Below are positions 24,898-32,607 of a stretch of 64,000 nucleotides of DNA, one piece after another (the first letter of the stretch is position 1; each line of letters starts with the position of its first letter). The position numbers and the translations under genes were made by a program. The DNA lies in the NCBI RefSeq assembly GCF_001724135.1, contig NZ_MEDS01000025.1, forward strand, positions 62,001 to 126,000, written 5' to 3'. A model generated the notes under the pieces. It saw only the letters and a list, made by a program, of their open reading frames with translations. It did not search any database and was not told the DNA's origin. The stretch comes from Comamonas sp. SCN 65-56 (GTDB lineage Bacteria > Pseudomonadota > Gammaproteobacteria > Burkholderiales > Burkholderiaceae_C).

Positions 24898-26154
24898 TCA
24901 CCGCAGGTTGACCAGCGTGGACATCACCTGGTCCTGCGTCTTGATGGTCTGCGCATTGGCCTGGTAGGCGCGCTGCGCGGTCATCATGTTCACCAGTTCG
25001 GCCGTCAGGTCGACATTGGAATCCTCCAGCGCCCCGGCGCGCAGGGCGCCGAAGTTGCCGCTGGTCGGAGTGCCCATGATGGGTTGGCCCGAGCTGAAGG
25101 TCTCCATCCACAGGTTGTTGCCTACGTCCGCCAAGCCTTGCGTGTTGCGAAACGAGGCCAGTGCAATCTGCCCCTCGGGGCGGCTCACGCCATTGGAATA
25201 GCGCGTGAGAATGGTGCCATCCGGGCCGATGTTGATGCCGGTCAGCTGCCCCGAGGTGTAGCCATCCTGGGTGAGTTCGGTGACGGCGAATTTGGTGCCG
25301 AACTGCGTCGCCTTGCTCAGGTCAATGGTGACCGGGAACGGCGCTGGCGGGTTGTTCGGGTTGGTCAGTGCCGGGTCCACGGTCAGCGTCAGTGGCGAGC
25401 CGCTGGTCAGCACGCCCGTGCCGTCGAACACCAGCTGTCCCACCGGCGTCGCCACCACGGGCGGCGTCGCCGTCGGGTCATCGAGCTTGTCGTAGATGTC
25501 CCAGGTGTTGGACGTTGCCGTCTTCTGGAAATACAGACTGACAGGCACGGCCACGCCCTGGCTGTCGTAGACGTTGACCGAAGTGCCATAGGCCGAGCGC
25601 GGCGTCGCGGCAATCGGGGGCGGGCCGGCGCTGCCCGCCGCATCGGTGGCGCGCGCATCCAGGTTCATCGACACCACGACGTTCTCCGTCACCTTGGCCG
25701 CGATCGGCGCACCGGCCGGGAACACCATCGGGGTGGGCGAGCTGGCGCTGCGCTGCCCCGTCAGCGGATCGACCGGGTAGCCCATGAGCTGCGCCATGTT
25801 GTTGGTCAGGACGTTGCCCTTGTCATCGAGCTTGAAATTGCCGGCGCGCGTGTAGGCCATGCTGCCATCGGGCTGCCTCACCTGGAAGAAGCCATTGCCG
25901 TTGATGGCCACATCCAGGTTGTTGCCGGTAATGGAAATATTGCCCTGGGTGAACTGCTGCGCCACCGCATCCACCTGCACGCCGATGCCGGCGTTGTTGC
26001 CGCCCGCCGAGCCGATGGCCGTGGCCACCATCTCGGCGAACTCGGTGCGCGAGGCCTTGAAGCCCACGGTTTGCGAGTTGGCGATGTTGTGGCCGATCAC
26101 GTCCAGGTTCTTGCTGGCAGCGTTGAGACCGGTCAATCCTTGCTGGAATCCCAT
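24898..26154 (-). CDS. flgE: Flagellar hook protein FlgE
   Basis: The hook subunit, 418 residues. The N-terminus GFQQGLTGLNAASKNLDVIG plus HNIANSQTVGFKASRTEFAE and the C-terminus NVDLTAELVNMMTAQRAYQA with TIKTQDQVMSTLVNLR are diagnostic. The centre holds the surface-exposed hook domains. CAGGAG precedes the ATG. It is about the usual length for the family. Confidence 0.97.
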   Translation of the reverse strand: MGFQQGLTGLNAASKNLDVIGHNIANSQTVGFKASRTEFAEMVATAIGSAGGNNAGIGVQVDAVAQQFTQGNISITGNNLDVAINGNGFFQVRQPDGSMAYTRAGNFKLDDKGNVLTNNMAQLMGYPVDPLTGQRSASSPTPMVFPAGAPIAAKVTENVVVSMNLDARATDAAGSAGPPPIAATPRSAYGTSVNVYDSQGVAVPVSLYFQKTATSNTWDIYDKLDDPTATPPVVATPVGQLVFDGTGVLTSGSPLTLTVDPALTNPNNPPAPFPVTIDLSKATQFGTKFAVTELTQDGYTSGQLTGINIGPDGTILTRYSNGVSRPEGQIALASFRNTQGLADVGNNLWMETFSSGQPIMGTPTSGNFGALRAGALEDSNVDLTAELVNMMTAQRAYQANAQTIKTQDQVMSTLVNLR

Positions 26155-26184
26155 GGTGTGCTCCTGAAAATCGCTGGGCTGGTG

Positions 26185-26847
26185 TCAGACAACGCCACGA
26201 ATGGCGGAATAGGCGACGGTGGAGCCATTGCCCAACGTCAGCGTGAGGCCCTTGGCGTCGGTACCCGTGGCGAGCACCGGCTGCTGCATCAGCGGCGTGG
26301 CGGTCACGGCATCCTTGCCGTTGGCGGCAACGACGCGGTAATGCAGCGCACTGGCGTCGCCGCTGTAGCCGCTCGCATCCCACTCAAAGGCGTGGCGTCC
26401 GCCGCCCTGCGCACCCAGCGGCACGCTGCCAACCACGTTGCCGCCGGGGGTGACGACTTCCACCTTCACGTCGGTCGCCGCCTGGTCCAGATCGAACAGT
26501 CCCTGGCCCTTGCCGGCGCTGACGCTCAATGCATCGCCCTCGGCCAAGACCGAGCGGCCAATCAGCGAGACGCCCGCCAGCTGCTGCATGCCGGCGAACT
26601 GCTGCGACAGCGACTGCACCGTCTGGTTGAGCTGCTGAATGCCGGTGACGGTGTTGATCTGCGCCATCTGCGTCGTCATTTGCGCGTTGTCCATCGGATT
26701 CATCGGGTCCTGGTGCTGCAGCTGCGCCACCAGCAGCTTGAGGAACCGGTCCTGCATCGCGTTCGGGTCGGTATTTTTCTGCGTGGTGCTGGACGTGCTC
26801 GCGGCGCCGGCATCGAGCGCGCTGGTGTCTATGGGGCTCATGAACAT
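26185..26847 (-). CDS. flgD: Hook capping protein FlgD
   Basis: FlgD caps the growing hook and is needed for FlgE polymerisation. The 220-residue product has the N-terminal motif FLKLLVAQLQHQDPMNPMDN and a C-terminal FlgD Ig-like/Tudor part (GNVVGSVPLGAQGGGRHAFE, then WDASGYSGD). Start at 26847 with GGAG nearby; an ATG two codons later is possible. Confidence 0.95.
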   Translation of the reverse strand: MFMSPIDTSALDAGAASTSSTTQKNTDPNAMQDRFLKLLVAQLQHQDPMNPMDNAQMTTQMAQINTVTGIQQLNQTVQSLSQQFAGMQQLAGVSLIGRSVLAEGDALSVSAGKGQGLFDLDQAATDVKVEVVTPGGNVVGSVPLGAQGGGRHAFEWDASGYSGDASALHYRVVAANGKDAVTATPLMQQPVLATGTDAKGLTLTLGNGSTVAYSAIRGVV

Positions 26848-26863
26848 GGGATGGCTCCGGGGC

Positions 26864-27268
26864 TCACTGGCCCATCTGCAAGGTCTTGAGCAGCAGCCCC
26901 TTGGCCGTGTTCATCACCTCGACGTTGTTCTGGTAGGCGCGCGAGGCGGAGATCATGTTGACCATCTCCTCCACCGCGTTGACGTTGGAATGCGTCACAT
27001 ACCCCTCCCCATCGGCCAGCGGGTTGGTCGGATCCAGCACGCGCCGCCCGGGCGTATCGCTTTCCTGGATGGTGGAGACCTTCACGCCGGCAGCGCCATC
27101 CGTGCCCATGGGCGTGGTCTGGAATACCACCTGGCGCGCCTTGTAGCTCTGACCATCGGGGCCTGCCACCGCGTCGACGTTGGCCAGATTGCTGGCCACC
27201 ACGTTCAGGCGCTGCGCCTGCGCGCCGATGGCGCTGGCGGAAATGTTGAAGATGGAGAACATCGACAT
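26864..27268 (-). CDS. flgC: Flagellar proximal rod protein FlgC
   Basis: A proximal rod subunit, 134 residues. It contains SIFNISASAIGAQAQRLNVV, then ASNLANVDAV at the N-terminus and YVTHSNVNAVEEMVNMISAS with RAYQNNVEVMNTAKGLLLKT at the C-terminus. GAGGAG precedes the ATG. Confidence 0.97.
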   Translation of the reverse strand: MSMFSIFNISASAIGAQAQRLNVVASNLANVDAVAGPDGQSYKARQVVFQTTPMGTDGAAGVKVSTIQESDTPGRRVLDPTNPLADGEGYVTHSNVNAVEEMVNMISASRAYQNNVEVMNTAKGLLLKTLQMGQ

Positions 27269-27289
27269 GGCGGCTCCTCAGTGCAGCGG

Positions 27290-27700
27290 CTACTGGCCGG
27301 TGATCGCACTCTGCAGCGTGCGCGACTGGTAATTGATGAAGCGCAGCGTGGCCTCGTAGCGCACCGCGTTGTCCATGAAGGCCGCACGCTCGCGGTCCAT
27401 GTCCACGCTGTTGTTGTCCAGCGCCGGCTCGGTCTGCAGCGCATAGCCGGGCTGCTGCGGCCCGGAAGCCACCGGATGCAGCGGGATATGGCGCGGGTTG
27501 CTCGTGCCCTGCGCGGCAAGCCGGCTGCCGGCCGACGACGCATCCGCCTGCTGCAAGGCGTCGGCAAATTTGAAATCCCGCGCCTTGTAGCCCGGCGTAT
27601 CGGCATTGGCAATATTGCTCGCGAGCACGCGCTGGCGTTCGGAGCGCAGCATCAGCGCGTTGCCTTGCAGATTCAGCGAAGAGGTCAGTTTGTCGAGCAT
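27290..27700 (-). CDS. flgB: Flagellar proximal rod protein FlgB
   Basis: The first gene of the flgBCDEFGH series; a proximal rod subunit. I start at the ATG at 27700 (136 residues, MLDKLTSSLNLQGNALMLRS) with GAGG 8 bases upstream; the track's ATG at 27715 lacks a site. The rod motif LASNIANADTPGYKARDFKF is clear. It is divergent from flgA. Confidence 0.96.
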   Translation of the reverse strand: MLDKLTSSLNLQGNALMLRSERQRVLASNIANADTPGYKARDFKFADALQQADASSAGSRLAAQGTSNPRHIPLHPVASGPQQPGYALQTEPALDNNSVDMDRERAAFMDNAVRYEATLRFINYQSRTLQSAITGQ

Positions 27701-27914
27701 GCTTTGGCCTCGCATGGTGCAGAGGATGGGTCGTCAGGGCCACGGGGACTTCATGGCGTGCGTCGATTATGGAAACCGCGGCCGATTTCTAAAGGGCAAT
27801 AAGCGCTGGCTGCCGGCCGCTGTTTCCCGCTTCAGCGCACCGGCAACTGCCCTACAGTGGCAGGCGTCCCATAGTCCCTGTGCGGGACTGAAGCAAGACT
27901 GGAGGTTGGGCACC
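27701..27914. promoter_or_regulatory. flgB/flgA divergent control region
   Basis: These 214 bases must contain start signals for the flgB operon (minus) and flgA (plus). The plus strand holds GATTTCTAAAGGGCAATAAG (27784 onward), whose first 11 bases also occur upstream of flgI and whose AATAAGCG portion resembles an FlhDC half-site of enteric bacteria. I infer a class II flagellar control element. No sigma-28 match was seen. Confidence 0.45.
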
Positions 27915-28640
27915 ATGAAGCTATTTCGCCTGATGCACGTCATGACCGTCGCGGCTCTCTCGCTGCTGCTGGCGTGGCCTGCGCATGCACAGCAGCAGGT
28001 GAACACGCCGCAGGACCTGGTGGCGCTGACGCAGCAATGGGTGGACCAGGCGCTGGCCCAGCTGCCCGCCGATGCCTCGCCACTGCGCATGCAGGTCCAG
28101 GTCGGGCAGCTCGACTCACGCCTGCGGCTCGCACCGTGCCAACGCGTGGAACCCTATCTGCCCCCGGGCGCACGCCTGTGGGGGCGCACCCGGCTGGGCT
28201 TGCGCTGTCTGGAGGGTGAAACCCGCTGGAACGTTTTCCTGCCGCTCACGGTGCAGGCCTTTGGCCCGGCCTGGGTGCTCACCGGCAACGTCGCCAGCGG
28301 CGCCACGCTGACCGAAAGCGATGCCATGCAGTCCGAAGTGGACTGGGCCGCCAACCCCGCCGCGGTGGTGACCAACCCGCAGGCCTGGGTGGGCCAGGTC
28401 GCTGCACTGCCGCTCTCCGCCGGGCAGGCACTGCGCCAGAACATGGTGCGCGCGCCCTATCTGTTCAAGGCCGGCGCGCCGGTACAGATCCGGGTACAGG
28501 GGCCGGGCTTTGCCGTTACCTCGTCGGGCCAGGCAATGGCTGCCGGCGCTGCGGGGCAAAATGTGCGCATACGCATGGCCAATGGCAAGATAATATCCGG
28601 CATTGTCAATTTTGACGGAACAATTGAAGCGGCTTTATGA
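27915..28640 (+). CDS. flgA: P-ring assembly chaperone FlgA
   Basis: FlgA is a periplasmic chaperone for FlgI P-ring assembly. From the ATG at 27915 (GGAGG nine bases upstream) it has 241 residues with a signal peptide ending WPAHAQ, an N-terminal SAF-like region (SRLRLAPCQRVEPYLPPGAR) and a C-terminal domain ending VRIRMANGKIISGIVNFDGT. Two Cys (LAPCQR and GLRCLEGE) may pair. It is followed by flgM. Confidence 0.95.
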   Translation: MKLFRLMHVMTVAALSLLLAWPAHAQQQVNTPQDLVALTQQWVDQALAQLPADASPLRMQVQVGQLDSRLRLAPCQRVEPYLPPGARLWGRTRLGLRCLEGETRWNVFLPLTVQAFGPAWVLTGNVASGATLTESDAMQSEVDWAANPAAVVTNPQAWVGQVAALPLSAGQALRQNMVRAPYLFKAGAPVQIRVQGPGFAVTSSGQAMAAGAAGQNVRIRMANGKIISGIVNFDGTIEAAL

Positions 28641-28668
28641 TGCACTGGTGCTCCGCCAACAAATTCCC

Positions 28669-28695
28669 TCAAGATCGATGCGGAGTTGCCGTTAA
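28669..28695 (+). promoter_or_regulatory. Sigma-28 (FliA)-type promoter of flgM
   Basis: TCAAGATC, 11 bases, GCCGTTAA. The -10 matches the FliA consensus GCCGATAA at 7 of 8 positions, with the standard 11-base spacer. It lies 45 bases upstream of the flgM ATG. Confidence 0.7.
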
Positions 28696-28740
28696 CCTGC
28701 CTACAGGCCCCATGCCATGTCCGGGGCGGCGGAGAGTGTC

Positions 28741-29082
28741 ATGAAAATCGGAAACAACGCAGACCTTGCCAGCACGCTGTCGCACACCGCTGCCGCCAAG
28801 CAACAGGCCAAGGTTGCAGCCACGCCCGCCCCTGCCGCTGAAACCGCTGCACGCTCCGCTGCCAAGGCGGGAAACGCCGGCGTGCCGGTCACGCTCTCAG
28901 AGAACGTGCTCACGGCCGCGCTGGGGCGCAGCGCCACCGATTTCAATGCCGAGAAGGTGGCCGCCGTCAAAAGCGCCATTGAAAAGGGGAGCTTTCGCGT
29001 GAACGCCGAAGCGGTGGCGGACAAGATGCTGGAAAACGCCGCCGAAACCCTGTCCTACGCGCAGGCGCGTCGCAGTCACTGA
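28741..29082 (+). CDS. flgM: Anti-sigma-28 factor FlgM
   Basis: FlgM binds FliA and is exported when the hook is complete, freeing FliA for late genes. From the ATG at 28741 (113 residues, MKIGNNADLAS) it has an alanine-rich middle and the sigma-binding C-terminus (FNAEKVAAVKSAIEKGSFRV, then NAEAVADKMLENA). The upstream sigma-28 promoter fits autoregulation through FliA. The track's start at 28717 is less likely because GGAGAG precedes 28741. Confidence 0.93.
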   Translation: MKIGNNADLASTLSHTAAAKQQAKVAATPAPAAETAARSAAKAGNAGVPVTLSENVLTAALGRSATDFNAEKVAAVKSAIEKGSFRVNAEAVADKMLENAAETLSYAQARRSH

Positions 29083-29098
29083 ACCCCAAGACGGCTCC

Positions 29099-29446
29099 AT
29101 GCCTGTGGGCACCCCGCTGGACCAACTGGAAGCTGCGCTGTCCGAGCTCCAGGCCAGCATTGCCTCGCCCAACCCCGATGCCGTGCCAGCGCGTGCGCAG
29201 GCCGTTCGCGCCGCTATGGGCGCACTGGCCGACTGGATGGCCCAAACCACCGAGAGCCAGCGGCCGCATGATTGCGCATTGCGCCTGCAGGCGCTGGGCG
29301 CACGGCTGGGCAGCACCCGCGAGCAACTGGCGCGCATGCTGGCAATCACCGGGCAGCAAGCGGCATCGCTGCTTCCCCCGGCCGATGCCGTCACCTATGG
29401 GCCATCGAACGCCAGCAAGGCGAGGATCTACCGCGCGCCCGGTTGA
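29099..29446 (+). CDS. flgN: FlgN-like flagellar export chaperone
   Basis: A 115-residue helical protein 16 bases behind flgM, where FlgN, the chaperone for FlgK and FlgL, normally sits. Sequence similarity in FlgN is low and the assignment rests mainly on position, size and helical character (LEAALSELQASIASPNPDAV, LGSTREQLARMLAITGQQAA). Confidence 0.75.
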   Translation: MPVGTPLDQLEAALSELQASIASPNPDAVPARAQAVRAAMGALADWMAQTTESQRPHDCALRLQALGARLGSTREQLARMLAITGQQAASLLPPADAVTYGPSNASKARIYRAPG

Positions 29447-29483
29447 ATCCTGACCAAGCCACCAGATGCGTGCCGTATTTCAG

Positions 29484-29578
29484 ACTCCTTCCCCCTTTGG
29501 GGGAAGGCATGGATGGGGGCCCGCACACGCAGAACGCTGACCTTCAGGTGCTGCAGATCCCCAATGGGGAAGGAGCAA
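29484..29578. repeat. REP-like hairpin element between flgN and fliA
   Basis: CTTCCCCCTTTGGGGGAAG forms a perfect inner hairpin (arms CTTCCCCC and GGGGGAAG), and the outer CTCCTTCCCC pairs with GGGGAAGGAG at the far end. It lies between the convergent ends of flgMN and fliA. It may act as a transcription barrier for both, and resembles REP-type intergenic elements. No other copy was noticed in the window. Confidence 0.6.
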
Positions 29579-29606
29579 CAGCCACCTGAGGCATGTGCCG
29601 ATCAAG

Positions 29607-30332
29607 TCAATGCTCGCGCATCTTGTTGCGCAGGCGCGCCACGGCTTGGCTGTGCAGTTGGCACACACGCGATTCGGTCACGCCCAGCACCGCGGCGATT
29701 TCCTTGAGGTTCATGTCCTCTTCGTAGTACATGCCCATGATGTGCTGCTCGCGTTCGGGCAGCAGCTTGATGGCGGCCACCAGCGCGCTGCGTATGCCCT
29801 GTTCACGCAGCAGCGTGACCGGATCGGCCCCCTCGTCGGCCACGTTGCGATCCAGAAACCCGTCGCTGCCACCGTCCTCATCGCTCGCGTGGCCCATGTC
29901 CTCCAGATAGACCAGCTGTGCGCCGCGCACCTTGCCCAGCAGCGATTGGTAGTCGGCCAGCTCCATCTGCAGCTCCCGGGCAATCTCCGACTCGGTGGCG
30001 CAGCGGCCGGCCTTCTGCTCCGCGCGGCGCACCGCCTGTTCGATGTCCTTCTGGCTCTTGCGCGAGCTGCGGCTCATCCAGTCGTTCTCGCGCAGCTCGT
30101 CAAGCATGGCGCCGCGGATGCGCTGGGTGGCAAAGGTCTCGAACTGCACGCCTTGCGTGACTTCGTAGCGCGTCAGCGCATCATTGAGCCCGATCAGGCC
30201 CACCTGGATCAGATCGTCCAGCTCCACATTGGGCGGCAGCTTCGCGATCATGTGGTGCGCAATGCGCCGCACCAGCGGCACATGCTGGTGAAACAAAGCG
30301 TCGCGGTCGAGCTGGCCTTTGGCGGTGTACAT
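29607..30332 (-). CDS. fliA: Flagellar sigma-28 factor FliA
   Basis: FliA directs RNA polymerase to late flagellar promoters. The 241-residue product has region 2 (HHMIAKLPPNVELDDLIQVG, FATQRIRGAMLDELRENDWM), region 3 (ATESEIARELQ) and a region 4 helix-turn-helix (NLKEIAAVLGVTESRVCQLH). It lies 9 bases after the flhG-like gene, as the last gene of the flhB operon. FlgM nearby is its antagonist. Confidence 0.97.
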   Translation of the reverse strand: MYTAKGQLDRDALFHQHVPLVRRIAHHMIAKLPPNVELDDLIQVGLIGLNDALTRYEVTQGVQFETFATQRIRGAMLDELRENDWMSRSSRKSQKDIEQAVRRAEQKAGRCATESEIARELQMELADYQSLLGKVRGAQLVYLEDMGHASDEDGGSDGFLDRNVADEGADPVTLLREQGIRSALVAAIKLLPEREQHIMGMYYEEDMNLKEIAAVLGVTESRVCQLHSQAVARLRNKMREH

Positions 30333-30341
30333 GCGAAAAAT

Positions 30342-31106
30342 TCAATGCGGCTGGCCAAGATGGTAGCGCGTTGCGCCCGGGCTGTACGCCGGCGCCGTGC
30401 CGACCTCCCGGCCAGCCATGGTGCAGGCGTTTTCCAGCAGCTGCAGCGCCAGCGCACCGAGCTCTGCCTCGTCACCTGCGTTCACCACCCCCCCGCGCAA
30501 ACGGGTGCCGAGCCACTGCGCACTGCCTCGGCGCAGCGCCTGCAACACCCGCTCGCCACCGTCGCGCCGGCTGCCCGGCGCCTGCACCACGGCCACCGTG
30601 CACGGCAGGGAACTGCAGGCCGCCATCTGCTTGAGCAGCGAATAACTGCGCAGCAGCGCCGCCTCACCCGGCGTGGCAATGATGAGCGGGGTCACGGCTT
30701 GGTCACGCATCAGTGCGGCAACGGTAGGCGCCGTCGCATACAGCAGCACCACCGCAAACGGGTGGACGACATCCGCCAGCGCCTGCACCGCCGCGGCGCC
30801 TTCCCCATCCATCAGCTGCGCCAGCCCGCGCGCGGCAGGCACCACGGTCGGCATACCCATGTCGTCGGATCGCGGGGATGCCTGGCGTGCCAGCCACGGC
30901 GCAAGGCCCGGCTCCTGCGCCTGTTCTTCTGCCGTGGCATCCAGCACCAGCACCGGATAGCCCTGCTGCTGCAACTGCATCGCCAATTGCCACAGCACTT
31001 CCAGCTCCATCGTCGCCTCGGGATGGCTGAGCACCGGCAGCAGACGAGGCCCCTGCCCGGCGGCAAAGCCGAGCAACCCTGCGCCCTGGTGAATCTCAGG
31101 CAACAC
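30342..31106 (-). CDS. FlhG/FleN-position protein lacking a P-loop
   Basis: A 254-residue protein between flhF and fliA, where the MinD-like ATPase FlhG (FleN), which limits flagellar number, is usually encoded. Stretches such as LEVLWQLAMQLQQQGYPVLV and LLYATAPTVAALMRDQAVTP followed by LIIATPGEAALLRSYSLLKQ follow the MinD/FlhG fold, but the N-terminal KGGxGKT Walker A motif is absent (the start reads GAGLLGFAAGQGPRLLPVLS). It overlaps flhF by 11 bases. I take it as a degenerate or non-ATPase FlhG-type protein. Confidence 0.7.
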   Translation of the reverse strand: MLPEIHQGAGLLGFAAGQGPRLLPVLSHPEATMELEVLWQLAMQLQQQGYPVLVLDATAEEQAQEPGLAPWLARQASPRSDDMGMPTVVPAARGLAQLMDGEGAAAVQALADVVHPFAVVLLYATAPTVAALMRDQAVTPLIIATPGEAALLRSYSLLKQMAACSSLPCTVAVVQAPGSRRDGGERVLQALRRGSAQWLGTRLRGGVVNAGDEAELGALALQLLENACTMAGREVGTAPAYSPGATRYHLGQPH

Positions 31107-32607
31107 TCGCCAGCTCCGTGTCTGCCGTCAGCGCCACCGGCGCCTGGGTGAAAAAGTAGTTGAGTTCGATGTCCTTGGGGTCGAACGCCGACTTGACCGT
31201 GCTGCGCATGGACGCGGCCACCAGCTGATTCGCATCGGCAGCCTGCCAGTCCTCGGGCACGCGCTGGCCATTGGTCACGCCGCGCAGCACCATCTGGTGG
31301 CGAATCAGCGCATCGATCGCCGGCCCCAGCTTCACCGCCTCGTCGATCTTGGAAAGCAAGGCCTGCTGCGCGCCCGTGGTCTTGAAGCCGGCCAGCACAT
31401 CGTCAAAGGTATCGCCGTGGTTGCAGGCGTTGAGCACCAACAGTCGGCGGATGCCTGGCAGGTCCAGCAGCTGCAGCATCTCCTGGCGGCGCGGATCGCG
31501 CGGGGCGATGCCGGTGGTGTCGATCAGCACCATCTTCTTGGACGACAGCAAACCCAGCAAATCCTGCAGCGCCGCGCGGTCATGCGCCAGGTGCGCCACC
31601 ACGCCCAGCATGCGGCCATACGAGCGCAGCTGTTCGTGCGCGCCCACGCGGTAGGTATCGAGCGTGATCAGGCCGACGCTGCCGGGCCCGTGCACGCGGG
31701 CGCACAGCGCCGCCAACTTGGCAGCAGTGGTGGTTTTGCCCACGCCGGTCGCGCCCACCAGCGCGTAGATGCCGCCCTCTTCGTACAGCGGCAGCTGCAA
31801 CGCGTCCGTCTTGAGATTGCGCTCGAGCACCGCCATCAGCCAGTGCAGCGCATTGGCTGCCGGCAGGTTGTCGGGCAGGTGCTCCAGCACCGCACGCGAC
31901 AGCGCGGGCGAATAGCCGGAGCGGATCAGCTTGAGCATCAGACTGGATTGAATCGGGTTCTGCCTCGCCTGCCCCAGCCACGCCAGGGTATTGAAGCGGT
32001 CCTCGATCAGGTCTTTCATCGCCTGCAGCTCCTGCATCAGGTGCTGCTGGCCCACCCCTGCGGCCAGCGTGGGTGCGCTGGAGGCTGGTGCACTGCGCCG
32101 CGGCGCGGGCGTTGGCAGCGCGCGCTCGGACAGCGGCTGCGCAGTCTCACTGCGTCGCACAGTAGCGGCCGGGGCCGACGCTGCTGCCGCTTCAGCACCC
32201 GCTGGCGCAGCGCCGCCGTGCAGCGCCTCATGCCGACGACGCAGCATACGCTCGCGCACATAGTCCTGGAACGAGAGCGTGCTCATCGCCAGCTTTTCCG
32301 TGTCCTTGGCCACCGAGCTGCGCACCAGGCCTTCCGAGGCGTGCTGGCTGCGCAGCGGGCTCGCCGCGAAATCATCGGCGCGCTCCTGCAGGCGCCCGCG
32401 CGGCTGCGATGGCGGCGCGCTCACCGGCTGCAGGCGCGCCTGCATCTGGCTTTGTGCTTCCGGCAAGGTGTCTTCTGCCGTAGCCACCACTTCCACGCCG
32501 CCGTCGACCGGTCGGTTGGAGAGGATGAGCGTGCCATCGCCAAAGGTCATGCGTGCCTTCGCCAGGGCCTCGCGCGCGGTGGGGGCGTGAAAACGCTGGA
32601 TGTTCAT
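31096..32607 (-). CDS. flhF: Flagellar SRP-like GTPase FlhF
   Basis: FlhF is an SRP54-type GTPase that places flagella, typically at a pole. The 503-residue product has an N-terminal B domain (QRFHAPTAREALAKARMTFG), a low-complexity alanine/serine/proline middle and a C-terminal NG domain with GTP-binding motifs YALVGATGVGKTTTAAKLA, TLDTYRVGAHEQLRSYGRML and LIDTTGIAPRDPR. It overlaps flhA by 4 bases. Confidence 0.95.
   Translation of the reverse strand: MNIQRFHAPTAREALAKARMTFGDGTLILSNRPVDGGVEVVATAEDTLPEAQSQMQARLQPVSAPPSQPRGRLQERADDFAASPLRSQHASEGLVRSSVAKDTEKLAMSTLSFQDYVRERMLRRRHEALHGGAAPAGAEAAAASAPAATVRRSETAQPLSERALPTPAPRRSAPASSAPTLAAGVGQQHLMQELQAMKDLIEDRFNTLAWLGQARQNPIQSSLMLKLIRSGYSPALSRAVLEHLPDNLPAANALHWLMAVLERNLKTDALQLPLYEEGGIYALVGATGVGKTTTAAKLAALCARVHGPGSVGLITLDTYRVGAHEQLRSYGRMLGVVAHLAHDRAALQDLLGLLSSKKMVLIDTTGIAPRDPRRQEMLQLLDLPGIRRLLVLNACNHGDTFDDVLAGFKTTGAQQALLSKIDEAVKLGPAIDALIRHQMVLRGVTNGQRVPEDWQAADANQLVAASMRSTVKSAFDPKDIELNYFFTQAPVALTADTELASVA

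Noticed and set aside
22178-26889. Long plus-strand ORFs (929 and 670 codons) antisense to flgH-G-F-E-D
   Set aside because: Same shadow effect; the minus-strand rod and hook genes are certain.
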